The notes: a model not told the origin generated them from the sequence alone. Numbered from the stretch's first letter, positions 36,512-47,314 are shown. The stretch is 64,000 bases of DNA from CAVXTT01 sp963764685 (GCA_963764685.1 CAVXTT010000032.1:1-64000), one strand, 5' to 3'. Numbers and translations are program-made.

Positions 36512-38350
36512 ATGATAACTGAGAAAGAAATTCAGAGTTTAACTGAAGTTACGATCCGTTTTGCAGGTGATTCCGGTGACGGAATGCAGCTGACGGGGAG
36601 CCAGTTCAGTGATACTACTGCAATTTTAGGAAATGATCTTAGCACTTTACCTGATTATCCTGCCGAAATAAGAGCCCCTTCAGGAACTATTTATGGTGTA
36701 AGCGGTTTCCAGCTTCACTTCGGCAGCGGCGATGTTTATACTCCGGGCGATCGTCCCGATGTTTTAGTTGCAATGAATCCTGCAGCATTAAAAAAGAATC
36801 TGCCTGAATTAAAGCAGGGAGGTATAATCATTGTAAATACAGATTCATTTGATCTTAAAAACCTTAAACTTGCCAAGTATGAAAATAATCCCCTGGAAGA
36901 TAATTCGCTTGAAGGTTACAGAGTATATCCGGTGCCGGTTACAGCATTAACAGTCAAAGCCCTTGAGAGCTCTAAGTTATCTCAGAAAGAAATATCAAGA
37001 TGCAAGAATTTCTTTGCACTTGGTCTTATGTACTGGTTCTTTAACAGACCACTGGATCAGACACTTGAGTGGATAAAAACTAAATTTAAGAAGAACCCTG
37101 ATTTCATTGACGCAAATGAAAAAGCTTTAAAGGCAGGATATAATTTTGGCGAAAATACAGAAGTATTTACTACCCGCTATGAAGTTGATCCGGCAAAGTT
37201 ACCGGCAGGTATTTACAGAAGCATTTCTGGTAATGAAGCTACGGCATTAGGATTATTAGCAGCATCAGTAAAAAGCGGACTACCCTTATTTCTCGGTTCA
37301 TATCCTATTACTCCTGCTTCTGAAATACTTCAATACCTGAGCAATTATAAAAACTTTGGAGTAAAAACATTCCAGGCAGAAGATGAGATAGCAGGTGTTA
37401 CATCAGCTATTGGAGCTGCATTTGCCGGTAACCTTGCTGTTACCAATACCAGTGGTCCGGGACTTGCTCTTAAAACAGAAGCAATCGGTCTTGCTGTAAT
37501 GACGGAACTTCCACTTGTTATCGTTAATGTTCAGCGCGGCGGTCCCAGTACTGGACTACCGACAAAAACCGAGCAGGCTGATCTGCTCCAGGCAATGTAC
37601 GGCAGAAATGGTGAAGCACCGGTTGCTGTACTTGCTGCTGCAACTCCAAGCGACTGTTTCTATATGGCGCTTGAGGCTGCAAGACTTGCAATAAAATTTA
37701 TGAGTCCTGTAATTCTTTTAACCGACGGATATCTTGCAAACGGCTCAGAGCCGTGGAGAATACCGAAGAGTGCAGATCTTCCTGATATTCCTGTAAAGTT
37801 CCATACAACAAAAGAAGATTTCCAGCCTTACTCAAGAGATAAAAACCTTGCACGCCCGTGGGCTAAGCCCGGAACGCCGGGACTTGAGCACAGGATCGGG
37901 GGTCTCGAGAAGGCAAACATTACAGGTAATGTAAGCTACGACCCTGATAATCACGATAATATGATTCGTATACGCGAACAAAAAATTAAAAATATGGCTT
38001 TGGATATTCCGGAGCTTGTCATAGATGGTCCCCAGCAAGGAGATCTGCTGGTGTTAGGCTGGGGCGGAACATATGGAGCAATTACAGAGTCAGTAATTAA
38101 AGTTAGAAAACAAGGCTATACTGTTTCGCAGGGTCACTTTAAATATATAAATCCCTTCCCTGCAAATACTGCTGATGTACTGAAACGGTTCAAGAAGGTA
38201 CTGATCCCTGAAATAAACAGGGGACAACTTGCCAGTGTTATTAAGAGTGAATTCCTGACACCTGTTATCCAGTTTAACGTAGTAAGAGGATTACCGTTCA
38301 GAACGGCAGATATTCAGAAGAAAATAATTGAAATCCTGGAGGCTAAATAA
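36512..38350 (+). CDS. korA: 2-oxoacid:ferredoxin oxidoreductase, alpha subunit with fused gamma domain
   Basis: With KorB this enzyme interconverts 2-oxoglutarate (or a similar 2-oxoacid) and succinyl-CoA using ferredoxin. It has 612 residues. The N-terminal gamma-type domain (about 10-190) begins TIRFAGDSGDGMQLTGSQF. The alpha domain follows, with SYPITPASEILQYLS, FQAEDEIAGVTSAIGAAFAG and TSGPGLALKTEAIGL. This fused arrangement is typical of KorA-type enzymes. 2-Oxoglutarate is the most likely substrate but is not proven. The stop overlaps the korB start. Confidence 0.9.
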   Translation: MITEKEIQSLTEVTIRFAGDSGDGMQLTGSQFSDTTAILGNDLSTLPDYPAEIRAPSGTIYGVSGFQLHFGSGDVYTPGDRPDVLVAMNPAALKKNLPELKQGGIIIVNTDSFDLKNLKLAKYENNPLEDNSLEGYRVYPVPVTALTVKALESSKLSQKEISRCKNFFALGLMYWFFNRPLDQTLEWIKTKFKKNPDFIDANEKALKAGYNFGENTEVFTTRYEVDPAKLPAGIYRSISGNEATALGLLAASVKSGLPLFLGSYPITPASEILQYLSNYKNFGVKTFQAEDEIAGVTSAIGAAFAGNLAVTNTSGPGLALKTEAIGLAVMTELPLVIVNVQRGGPSTGLPTKTEQADLLQAMYGRNGEAPVAVLAAATPSDCFYMALEAARLAIKFMSPVILLTDGYLANGSEPWRIPKSADLPDIPVKFHTTKEDFQPYSRDKNLARPWAKPGTPGLEHRIGGLEKANITGNVSYDPDNHDNMIRIREQKIKNMALDIPELVIDGPQQGDLLVLGWGGTYGAITESVIKVRKQGYTVSQGHFKYINPFPANTADVLKRFKKVLIPEINRGQLASVIKSEFLTPVIQFNVVRGLPFRTADIQKKIIEILEAK

Positions 38351-39385
38351 TGGCAGATATGGAAATTAAAGAAGTTAAGCTTAACGGCAAAAGATTTTTC
38401 ATCCGATCAGGATGTAAGATGGTGCCCCGGATGCGGTGATTACTCTATTCTTGCACAGGTACAGCGTACATTTCCTGAAATAATCGAAGTGCCAAAAGAG
38501 AATATAGCATTTATTTCCGGTATCGGATGCTCATCCCGTTTCCCATATTATATGAGTACATACGGGTTCCACGGCATTCACGGAAGAGCACCGGCAATAG
38601 CTACAGGAGTTAAAATTGCCAATCCTGAACTGTCCGTCTGGGTAGCAACGGGCGATGGTGATCTTTTATCTATCGGCGGCAATCATTTTATACATGCCTG
38701 CAGAAAGAACATTGATCTGAAAATACTTCTGTTCAACAACAGGATATATGGTTTGACTAAAGGGCAGTACAGCCCTACCAGTGAAAAAGGAAAGGTAACA
38801 AAGACAACTCCATTCGGAAGTGTTGACTATCCTTTCAATGCTGTATCTCTTGCAATAGGAGCACACGCTACATTTGTTGCACGCGCATTGGACAGCAATC
38901 CAAAACATCTGCAGCAGATGCTTAGGAGAGCAGGACAGCATAAAGGTGCTGCTTTCATAGAGATATTCCAGAATTGTGTAATTTACAATGATGGTGCATT
39001 TGATGAACTTGCAGATAAGGCAACAAGGGACGATAAGGTACTTCTCCTTGAACACGGTAAACCAATGATATTTGGAAAGAACAAGGACAAGGGAATAAAG
39101 CTGGACGGAATGACCCCTGTCGTTGTAAACATTAATGAAAACGGAAATAGTATAAACGATATTCTTGTACACAATGAATTTGAAAAAACTTCTGTTCTTG
39201 CAATGATGCTGGCTAACTTTGATGAAGACCCGTTACTTCCTACTCCCATCGGGGTCTACCGTCAGGTCATCAAAGAAACTTATGATCAAGGGATCGAGAA
39301 CCAGATAAAGAATGTCAAACAGAAGAAGGGAGAGGGGAACCTGGATCAATTGCTGTTCAGTTCCAACACCTGGACAGTAAAATAA
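38350..39385 (+). CDS. korB: 2-oxoacid:ferredoxin oxidoreductase, beta subunit (frameshifted)
   Basis: This is the thiamine-diphosphate-binding subunit. ATG 38350 overlaps the korA stop by one base. The first 15 codons then lose frame at TTTTT near 38397, and removing one T gives RF-SSDQDVRWCPGCGDYSIL, the conserved N-terminus with the iron-sulfur/ThDP cysteine motif CPGCGDY. Later motifs are GIGCSSRFPYYM, GRAPAIATGVKIANP and the ThDP motif GDGDLLSIGGNHF...NNRIYGLTKGQYSPT. The length after correction is about 345. A terminator follows. Confidence 0.92.
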
Positions 39386-39410
39386 ATTATTCGTACTTAC
39401 CTACCATTCT

Positions 39411-39445
39411 AAAGACCGGGGCACCAACCCGGTCTTTCTTGTTTT
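39411..39445 (+). terminator. Terminator of korAB
   Basis: AAAGACCGGG and CCCGGTCTTT form a perfect 10-bp stem with a 7-nt loop, followed by CTTGTTTT, 25 bp after the korB stop. Confidence 0.9.
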
Positions 39446-39524
39446 AAATAATAACAACTGAAATAATTCTATAATTGGATTGCTGGATATTGCGAATCTC
39501 TGAGGAAATATGTCATTCTATTAA

Positions 39525-39690
39525 TGTGTCGTCCCTCCAGGGACTAAGCAGGTAATAATTGTAATTATTTCCTACCCACCCCGTTCCAAACGGGGTGCTA
39601 GCGAGACAAAATTATTAGATGTTCTATTATTTACAGCCTTTGAGGATCAACCGGCTCAAAACCGGTTGAGGACAAATACCAATAGAATTT
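39525..39690. repeat. Series of short hairpins between korB and typA
   Basis: Three palindromes lie in a row: GTCCCTCCAGGGAC (about 39530), ACCCCGTTCCAAACGGGGT (about 39580) and CAACCGGCTCAAAACCGGTTG (about 39648). The pattern resembles short intergenic palindromes of other Bacteroidota genomes. No gene is visible in 39446-39978. Confidence 0.6.
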
Positions 39691-39978
39691 TCTTTTTTTC
39701 TTGAAGCTTCCTTCAGGATGCTTATCTCAGAATGCCGTACAAAAAGTAAAATGCTGCACAATTGTCACTCTAACACCCTGCTTCCATAGCTGGGTGAGAG
39801 ATGATGTATGGCGGTTAATAATTTCTATTTCGGTCCTAAGAAACTTTATCGTTTATTCGGGATCATATTAATAGATTTATCACCCTATAGGAACATCAGT
39901 CCGAATGATTTATCATTGTTTATCCTCCGTTACAGGGTTATATTTATAGGCTAAAATATTTTTATAAGAAGGATTTAA

Positions 39979-41823
39979 GTGAATTTCAGAAGTGATATCA
40001 GGAATATTGCAATAATTGCACACGTTGATCATGGTAAGACAACATTAGTCGATCATATGCTTAAACAGACAGGGGCGTTCAGGGCAAACCAGCAGGTAGA
40101 AAAAAGAGTTATGGATTCCAATGCTCTCGAAAAAGAGAGAGGAATAACCATCCTTGCTAAAAATCTAAGCGTTACTTATGACCATATTAAAATCAATATT
40201 ATAGATACTCCCGGCCACGCAGATTTCGGCGGAGAAGTTGAACGTACCCTAAGAATGGTGGATGGTGTGCTTCTGCTTGTCGATGCCGCAGAAGGACCAC
40301 TGCCGCAGACTAAATTTGTGCTGAAGAAATCTCTTGATCTTGGACTAAAACCAATAGTTGTAATAAATAAAATAGACCGCAAGGATGCACGGCCCAATGA
40401 GGTTCTTGATGAAGTGTTTGATCTGTTTGTTTCCCTTGGCGCTTCCGAGCAGCAGCTTGATTTTCCTTTTGTATATGCCGTAGCAAAGCAGGGTATAGCT
40501 AAAATAAATCTTGAAGATGAAAGCGACAACCTTAAACCTCTCTTTGATGCGATCGTAAACAAGGTCCCTCATCCGGCAGCGGATATTGAGGAGCCGTTCC
40601 AGATGCTGATCTCAGCTATTGATTATAATGATTATCTTGGCAGAATAGGTATAGGCAGAATTACCAATGGTGTTGTTAAATCAGGCGATAATATTGTCAT
40701 GATCACCAAGGAAGGGGAGAAGAGCACTTCTAAAATTACAAGGCTTTATTCCTTTGAGAATATTAAACGAGTTGATGCTGATGAACTTACCGCAGGAGAT
40801 ATTGGAGCAATTGCCGGTCTTGAAGATGTGGATATAGGTGATACGATTGCCTCCCCTCTGAAACCGGAAGCACTTCCTTTTGTTGCAATCGATGAACCTA
40901 CAATTACTATGAACTTTATGGTGAATAATGCTCCCTTTGCCGGACTGGAAGGAAGATATGTTACTACAAGAAATATAAGTGAAAGATTATCCAGGGAATT
41001 GAAATCAAATGTAAGCCTGATGGTTGAAATGACGGATTCTCCTGATGTATTTAAAGTCAGCGGAAGAGGAGAACTGCATCTTGCCATTCTCATTGAAAAT
41101 ATGAGAAGGGAAGGATATGAACTGCAGCTAAGCAAACCTCAGGTTATTTTGAAAAGGATCGATGATGTTGTCTGCGAACCGATCGAACATGTAATTATTG
41201 ATGTTCCGGAAGAATTTGTAGGTACTGTGATAGAAAAGCTCGGCAAGCGGAAAGCCGAAATGAAGAATATGCTGAACTTTAATGAGAATACCAGAATTGA
41301 ATTTCTTGTACCGGCAAGAGGACTTATCGGCTACCGGGCAGAATTTATGACAGATACAAAAGGAACCGGCATATTACATCATAACTACCACAGTTATGAA
41401 CCTTTTAAGGGAGAAATTACTCACAGGATACGAGGGGCGCTGGTTGCAATGGAGACCGGAATTGCTTCTGCTTATGCAATGTTTAAGCTTCAGGAACGCT
41501 CGGTATTCTTCATCAATCCGGGAACAAAAGTATACGAGGGAATGGTTGTCGGAGAAAATTCAAGAAGCAATGATATGCACGTTAATGTTACCAAGACCAA
41601 GCAGCTATCAAATATGAGGGCATCCGGAGCAGATGAAGCTATCAGGCTGGAGCCGCCGATAATTCTTACTCTTGAACAGGCTATTGAATGGATAACTGAT
41701 GATGAATTTGTTGAAGTAACACCGGAGAGCATAAGAATAAGAAAGAAATATCTTACCGATATGGACAGGAAAAATGCCAGACTGGCAGCCAAGCAGAAAG
41801 AAACTGCAGAACAGGCAGGTTAA
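39979..41823 (+). CDS. typA: Ribosome-associated GTPase TypA/BipA
   Basis: This 614-residue translational GTPase of the EF-G type is involved in ribosome assembly and stress adaptation. The G motifs are IAHVDHGKTTLVDHM, DTPGHADFGGEVER and NKIDRKDARP. The C-terminal half shows the BipA-specific RGLIGYRAEFMTDTKGTGI. The start is GTG 39979, eight bases after AAGGA. It converges with the SET-domain gene, and the two stop codons overlap by 4 bp. Confidence 0.96.
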   Translation: MNFRSDIRNIAIIAHVDHGKTTLVDHMLKQTGAFRANQQVEKRVMDSNALEKERGITILAKNLSVTYDHIKINIIDTPGHADFGGEVERTLRMVDGVLLLVDAAEGPLPQTKFVLKKSLDLGLKPIVVINKIDRKDARPNEVLDEVFDLFVSLGASEQQLDFPFVYAVAKQGIAKINLEDESDNLKPLFDAIVNKVPHPAADIEEPFQMLISAIDYNDYLGRIGIGRITNGVVKSGDNIVMITKEGEKSTSKITRLYSFENIKRVDADELTAGDIGAIAGLEDVDIGDTIASPLKPEALPFVAIDEPTITMNFMVNNAPFAGLEGRYVTTRNISERLSRELKSNVSLMVEMTDSPDVFKVSGRGELHLAILIENMRREGYELQLSKPQVILKRIDDVVCEPIEHVIIDVPEEFVGTVIEKLGKRKAEMKNMLNFNENTRIEFLVPARGLIGYRAEFMTDTKGTGILHHNYHSYEPFKGEITHRIRGALVAMETGIASAYAMFKLQERSVFFINPGTKVYEGMVVGENSRSNDMHVNVTKTKQLSNMRASGADEAIRLEPPIILTLEQAIEWITDDEFVEVTPESIRIRKKYLTDMDRKNARLAAKQKETAEQAG

Positions 41824-42209
41824 GCACAGGCAGTGCACCTGCAGTATTCATATATCTCCTCATAACCATAATCTATTGTAAGCTCGCTTCCCGCAGGTAT
41901 TTCCTTTGCGGCTACAAGAAATAAGGTTGATTCATCCCTGTCCTCAACTAAACAGTTATAATCACAGTTATGGTTGATGTATTTTATCTTGTCAGTACCG
42001 GTTGTATCAATGTAAGTATCACCGTTCCAGAATATATAAACATTACCGAACTCTTCCCGTCTCTCGCATTCGTCACCTGATATTACTTCCCCGGAGATTA
42101 TCATAATGATCTCGTCCCAGGTCTTGATATCAACTGTAGTAAAAAGACCTGAGCCGTGAATAACAGAATCTTTTACGTGAATAAACTTCTCGATTGTATT
42201 GCTTTCCAT
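41820..42209 (-). CDS. SET-domain protein (putative lysine methyltransferase)
   Basis: The protein has 129 residues and is almost nothing but a SET domain. It has VKDSVIHGSGLFTTVDIKTWDEI near the start, then YINHNCDYNCLVEDRD (the NH-x-C-x-x-N cofactor motif, with C in place of P), then ELTIDYGYEE with the catalytic tyrosine, and a small C-terminal CRCTACA resembling a post-SET cysteine cluster. SET enzymes methylate protein lysines with SAM. The bacterial substrate is unknown. It is monocistronic. Confidence 0.87.
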   Translation of the reverse strand: MESNTIEKFIHVKDSVIHGSGLFTTVDIKTWDEIIMIISGEVISGDECERREEFGNVYIFWNGDTYIDTTGTDKIKYINHNCDYNCLVEDRDESTLFLVAAKEIPAGSELTIDYGYEEIYEYCRCTACA

Positions 42210-42316
42210 AAATGAATTTTGAATTAGGAAGAGTGTGAAGTTAAAGAAAATAATTGATTATTAAAACTGTGAGTCATAATTTGACATATCACATTTATTT
42301 CAAAGGATACATAAAG

Positions 42317-43965
42317 TTGAAAGTGATCATACTTCTGATTTGCTTTTTTGTTTCTTCAGCTGCACCGCAATTGGTCACATCATCAGAGCATCTTCAGTTC
42401 CCGGAAACAGTTGCCGGAATGAGTGATAGTCTTAGTTTAACAATCTCCAATAACTCAGGAGTTGATTTAACCGTAAGTGCTTTCCGGCATTATTCTCCCA
42501 GGTTTACTTTTTCTGATTCACTGTTTACACTCGCACCAGTCGGAGAAATAACTTTATGGATCTATTATTCCCCTGTTCAGAATGTAATTGATAATGACCT
42601 GTTGATATACGAGACGGCTTCCGGCGAAGCATTGTCTGTTACTCTTTCCGGCTCGGGTAAGTATAATGACAATTATCAGAATACTACTTTCAATCTTTAC
42701 GATAATTCTTTGAAGAGCGCATTATTGAATCTTGTGAATAACCAGACTGTACTTGGTTATAACCTGGCGCGTGATAAAATGTATATGGAAATTGATAATA
42801 AGAGAGTAAACGGACAGGGCGCACCGGTCAATACTCTTGAATGTGTATATACCGGCAGGGAGGCTGTGGGCTATATCGACCGGATAGACTGTCAGAATAA
42901 TTACGGCTTCAATACCGAACATACCTGGCCGCAGTCATATTTTGGTTCCGTTGACCCGATGGTATCAGATCTGAATCATCTTTATCCTACAGATGCCACG
43001 GCTAATAATATCCGCGGGAATCTTCATTTCGGCAGGGTAGTGTCAAATATCGAATGGCAGGTCGGTGGAAGCAAAAAAGGGAAAGATAGTCTTTTTGAAA
43101 CTGTATTCGAGCCAAGGGATGTTCACAAAGGAAATATTGCAAGATCACTCTTTTATTTTACGGTCCGTTATACCAATATGGGGAACTTCCTTGATCAGAA
43201 GCAGGAAGATCTTTTCAGGATATGGAATTATTCAGATCCTGCAGATACGATTGAGCGGAAGAGAAATTCTGATGTAGCTTTATATCAGCTGAAGAGAAAT
43301 CCTTTTATTGACCATCCTGAATTTATCGACAGGATTTACAGCTTCAGGACAAACCAGGAGCGTCCCAAATATGCTTTAATGGAACTGCTTCCCGATGAAT
43401 TATTATTTGATTCAACCGATACGGGTGATACATCATCAGTTTTCTTTTACCTGCTCAATGAAGGAAATGATGTATTATCTGTAACAAGCATATTAACCGG
43501 TGAACCTTTTGCGATTAACAATTTCCCCCTGCAGGTTGATGCTTATTCATACGAGAAAATATCAGTTTCATTTATACCTGAAGCAGCAGGTTGGTATAAC
43601 AGCAGCGTGATCGTTACCAGCAGTACAGGCACGGATACTGTTCTTGTAACGGTTATGGCACCGGGAATATCTCTTTTGCAGAGAATGAAAAAGAGTACCC
43701 GCAGGAATTTAATTTGTGTCAGAATTATCCCAATCCGTTTAATCCATCTACAGCAATTGTGTACAGTATCCCGAACACTGCGGTCGTTACCATAAAGGTA
43801 TATGATATTCTCGGAAATGAAGTATCGGTACTGGTTAATGAAGTTAAAGAAAGAGGAACGCACAGAATAAATTTCAGCAGCAACGGACTGTCGAGCGGAG
43901 TATATTACTATAAATTAGATGCAGGGGAATATAGTACTGCTAAAAAGATGCTAGTTATGAAATAA
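42317..43965 (+). CDS. Secreted endonuclease I with T9SS sorting domain (frameshifted)
   Basis: A signal peptide from TTG 42317 (KVIILLICFFVSSAAPQ) is followed by an ASH/choice-of-anchor-like beta domain (about 20-115). The endonuclease I domain (about 130-345) has FNTEHTWPQSYF and DLNHLYPTDATANNIRGNL, the His-Asn-metal active site of this nuclease family. A second beta domain follows, then the T9SS tail CQNYPNPFNPSTAIVYS. The frame breaks near 43675; adding one T to TTTT gives ISLFAENEKEYPQEFNLCQNYPN. This is the only clear -1 case in the window. It is likely an extracellular DNase/RNase for nutrient scavenging. Confidence 0.88.
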
Positions 43966-44028
43966 GTCAGTTGTTCGGGATAGTATCCCGATATAGGAAA
44001 CTTACTTTTATGGCTGATCCTTCCTAAA

Positions 44029-44245
44029 AGTCCAATTAATTGCCAATAAATTCTCATTATCTAATGAGTGAGCAATTATGATGCATTTCGACAAAAATCG
44101 ACTAAAAACTAATATAAAGTTAATATCAGGATTGCCCTGCTAATCGTCATACAATTCTGATGTAACCCTGATCTAATCTCATATTTGTATAATAGTGAGG
44201 ATTAGATGAGGATTAGATCAGGATTAGATGAGGATTAGAAGACAT
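44029..44245. repeat. Region with four 11-bp tandem repeats
   Basis: At about 44197-44241 GAGGATTAGAT is repeated four times with an 11-bp period (one unit has C for G). CCTGATCTAATCTCA at about 44167-44181 is its inverted counterpart, so the two sides can pair around a 15-nt AT-rich spacer. It lies between convergent genes, which argues against a promoter. The 43966-44388 spacer also holds the palindrome CGGGATAGTATCCCG (43977-43991) and no gene. Confidence 0.65.
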
Positions 44246-44388
44246 TTCCTGGGTAAAAAATTAAGTGGAGCTGAAATTAGAACCGGGAGTCTCTTTTTGG
44301 CAAAATCAGGTATTACTGCTTCCGGTTGGAGCAGTTATAGTATAATTTGAGGAATAAGGCAGAATATGCGAGCCCGGGTTACAGATCC

Positions 44389-45019
44389 TTAACTTTTAAG
44401 CTTACCTGTTATGTAACCAAGAGCTGCATCGCACTCTTTCTTTATATTATCGGTCATTACTTCGGCTCGCCTTGCAAGCTCGGCAGCCTGCATATTCGAC
44501 TGCAGTCCGCTGCAATTTATAAGCACATTAAGTAAAGCACCGGATGCAGCCGTGGAAAGAAGTGATAAGGCCACTCCTGCATCTGAAAGGGAATTCTGAT
44601 TACCGATGAGTACAATTCTTTTTATATTCGGAAGGATCTCATTGCATTTATCGATTACCTCTGCCGGAACTAATGCTGCCTGGTAATTAGTTTCATCAAT
44701 ACGTTCGGCTCTTATTTTCTTTTCTTCATCTGTTTCCTTAGGAAGCTTAAATGCTTCCATTACTTTATCGAAAGCTTCATTATCTTTTCGTCCAAGCTCC
44801 TGCATTTGTAGTACTAAGACTTTCCAGCTTATCTTTAATCTTGCCGACTTCATCCTGCACATCCGCATATTTCTTCTTACCGAAAGTAAGATTGCATACC
44901 ATTACTCCCAGGCTGCATGCCAGCACAGCTGATAATGCCGCTACATTACCCCCGCCGGGAGTAGGGGAGTTTGATGATAAATCATCGAGATATTTTTTTA
45001 ATGTGAGATCTAAATTCAT
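44389..45019 (-). CDS. fchA: Formiminotetrahydrofolate cyclodeaminase (frameshifted)
   Basis: The enzyme releases ammonia from 5-formimino-THF to give methenyl-THF. The N-terminus shows SPTPGGGNVAALSAVLACSL. The second part continues with DNEAFDKVMEAFKLPKETDEE and LSDAGVALSLLSTAASGALLNV, as in the FTCD C-terminal domain. The frame changes near 44830; dropping one base (A of CTTAGTACT) gives ESL-VLQMQELGRKDNEAF and about 209 residues. It lies 12 bp after the formiminotransferase gene and completes the histidine-derived formimino pathway with it. Confidence 0.88.
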
Positions 45020-45031
45020 TTGTTTACCTTT

Positions 45032-46048
45032 TTATATCATATAATCAATAATTTTTTGTTCTTTTATGAAGGGGTTAAGACTGCTTAACCCGAGCCGTTC
45101 AATGGCGGCATCTACAAGGACCTTCTCCTCTTTAACCGAATCCCCTAAGTAATACCTGCCGGCCTGCAGAAGCGCCTCAAGCGGTACGAGTCCTACTATC
45201 TCACTCCCGCTTATAGCTGTTCCCATTCTCTCTGCTTCTTTTTTTACTTCTTCAAAAGCCGTATGGATGGGAGTAATATTATAATTTGTCAGGTTCATCG
45301 AAACCTGTGTGATATTATATTTCTCCAATGATACGCCCATTCCTTTTACACTTTTGAGTTTTCCAGGTATGTTAACATTCTTCCCGTTAACTTTTATGAT
45401 ATTTCCCTGGTCGTCACGCTGCGGTCTGCCCGATTCCCTCAGCAGCTCGGCAATTTCTTTTGCATACTTAATATCAGTGGATTTAATATTTACATTATAA
45501 GCTACAAGAAAAAATCTTGCACCAGTTACTATTCCTCCAAGTTTGGGGTTGAATTTTGCCTTACCGAAATCCGGCATCCACTCCGGGGATTTAAGTTTTT
45601 CCTCTAAGCCTTCATACTCTCCTTTGCGGATATTGGCAAGATTCCTTCTTTCAGGTTTGCGTGCAGAATGTTCATACAGGAAAACAGGCACATCCAGTTC
45701 TGCAGAAATCCTTTTTCCGTATTCCTCTGCGATCCTGGAGCACTCATCCATATCCACATTCTTTACAGGGATAAAAGGCACAACATCGATAGCCCCCATC
45801 CGCGGGTGCTCTCCCTTATGGATGGTCATATCAATTAACGAAGCTGCTGCCCTTGATGCATTTACGGCCCCTTCAAGTATCCCTATCTCATCTCCGGCCA
45901 TTGTTACAACCACCCGGTTATAATCTGCATCGGGCTCCAGATTCAACAGCTTAACCCCCGCTGTCCTGTTAATTGCATCAGTAACTGCCTCGAATAATTT
46001 TGGATTTCTTCCTTCACTGAAATTTGGTACGCATTCAATTATTTTCAA
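45032..46048 (-). CDS. ftcD: Glutamate formimidoyltransferase
   Basis: This enzyme transfers the formimino group from N-formimino-glutamate to tetrahydrofolate. It is 338 residues, like the N-terminal two-thirds of animal FTCD. Visible motifs are IIECVPNFSEGRNP, HPRMGAIDVVPFIPV and the C-terminal segment VSMNLTNYNITPIHTAFE. The cyclodeaminase is a separate gene right behind it, as in many bacteria. The ATG overlaps the hutI stop (46045-46048). Confidence 0.93.
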   Translation of the reverse strand: MKIIECVPNFSEGRNPKLFEAVTDAINRTAGVKLLNLEPDADYNRVVVTMAGDEIGILEGAVNASRAAASLIDMTIHKGEHPRMGAIDVVPFIPVKNVDMDECSRIAEEYGKRISAELDVPVFLYEHSARKPERRNLANIRKGEYEGLEEKLKSPEWMPDFGKAKFNPKLGGIVTGARFFLVAYNVNIKSTDIKYAKEIAELLRESGRPQRDDQGNIIKVNGKNVNIPGKLKSVKGMGVSLEKYNITQVSMNLTNYNITPIHTAFEEVKKEAERMGTAISGSEIVGLVPLEALLQAGRYYLGDSVKEEKVLVDAAIERLGLSSLNPFIKEQKIIDYMI

Positions 46049-47314
46049 TTTATCCCTCCGGTTGAATGGTAAATAACATTACCATTTTTAATAGTCATTG
46101 TGTTAAGGTTTGTGCCGATATTGTAGACCAGGTCGGCGTAGTCTTTTGTGTTCAGGACTGAAAAATCTGCTTTCTTTCCGGTTTCAATACTTCCTGTATT
46201 CTTATTTATTTTCAATGCCTTAGCGGCGTTAATTGTCACAGAGGATATCACTTCCTCGATGCTCATTTTCATCTTTAATGCTGCAATGCTCATTACAAGG
46301 TGCATACTGATTATGTTTGAAGAACCGGGGTTGTAATCAGTTGCAATGGATACAACTGCGTTTGAATCGATCAGCTTGCGTGCAGGCGCATATCCGTAGT
46401 TGAGAAAGAAGGATACCCCCGGCAGCAGAGTACAAACGATATCAGAACCTCACAAGAGCCTTAAAGTAATGATCAGGAATTACCTCCAGGTGATCGATGC
46501 TTACTGCATTATGTTTTAATGCTAAATCAATTCCCCCGATGCTATTGAACTGATCAGTGTGAAGCTTGAGTCCCAGTCCATAAGAAGCAGCTTTCGTAAA
46601 TATCCGGTCTACCTCATCAGTTGAAAATGCTGTACTTTCACAATATGCATCGCAGAAAAGGGCAAGCTTGTTATCTCTTATAAACGGGAGCATTTGTTCA
46701 GTCAGAAGATCTAAATACCCATTATGATCTTCCTTAAACTCCGGCGGAAAGGTATGTGCCCCTAAAAATGTCGGAATAATATCAACAGGATATATTCTGT
46801 TAAGCTGGTTTATCAGCTGAAGTATCTTTATCTCCGATTCGAAATCAAGACCATAGCCGCTTTTAATTTCAATAGTTGTAACACCCTGGGAAATAAAATT
46901 CTGTATTCTTGGTTTAATTAAGCTGAGGAAATCTTCAGCAGTTATTTTACGAACTGCATTAACAGTTGTCAGGATCCCTCCTCCGGAGCGGGCAATCTCT
47001 TCATAGGATACACCTGAAAGCTTTAATCTGAATTCCTCAGCCCTGGATCCTGCAAATGCAGTGTGGGTGTGCGATTCTATGAGTCCCGGCAGAACTGTAA
47101 GATCCTTTACATCAATAATTTCATATTCTGAAATGTTCTTAATCGAATGATTAGGGATAATATCCTTAATAATATCATTTTCAATAATCAAAGAATGATT
47201 GAATATTGGAGATATTTCTTTGAGATCAGCACCCCTCTTGTAATTTTTTCCTTTAGTATCGACCGTAACTATCTGAGCAGGGTACTGCAGCAGCTTAAGT
47301 TTATTTGAAAACAT
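46045..47314 (-). CDS. hutI: Imidazolonepropionase (frameshifted)
   Basis: The enzyme hydrolyses imidazolonepropionate to N-formimino-glutamate, the substrate of the next gene. It is an amidohydrolase with the metal-binding pair in SHTHTAFAGSR, the motif EIKSGYGLD, and a histidine in FLGAHTFPPE. The frame breaks near 46443. Removing one T of GGTTCTG continues through SDIVCTLLPGVSFFLNYGYAPARK and ATDYNPGSSN to the end at 46045, giving about 423 residues, normal for HutI. hutH and hutU are not in the window. It overlaps the SPOR gene by 14 bp. Confidence 0.9.

Noticed and set aside
46045..47314. hutI as a pseudogene
   Set aside because: One base change restores a full-length protein with all motifs on both sides, and the downstream partners are conserved.
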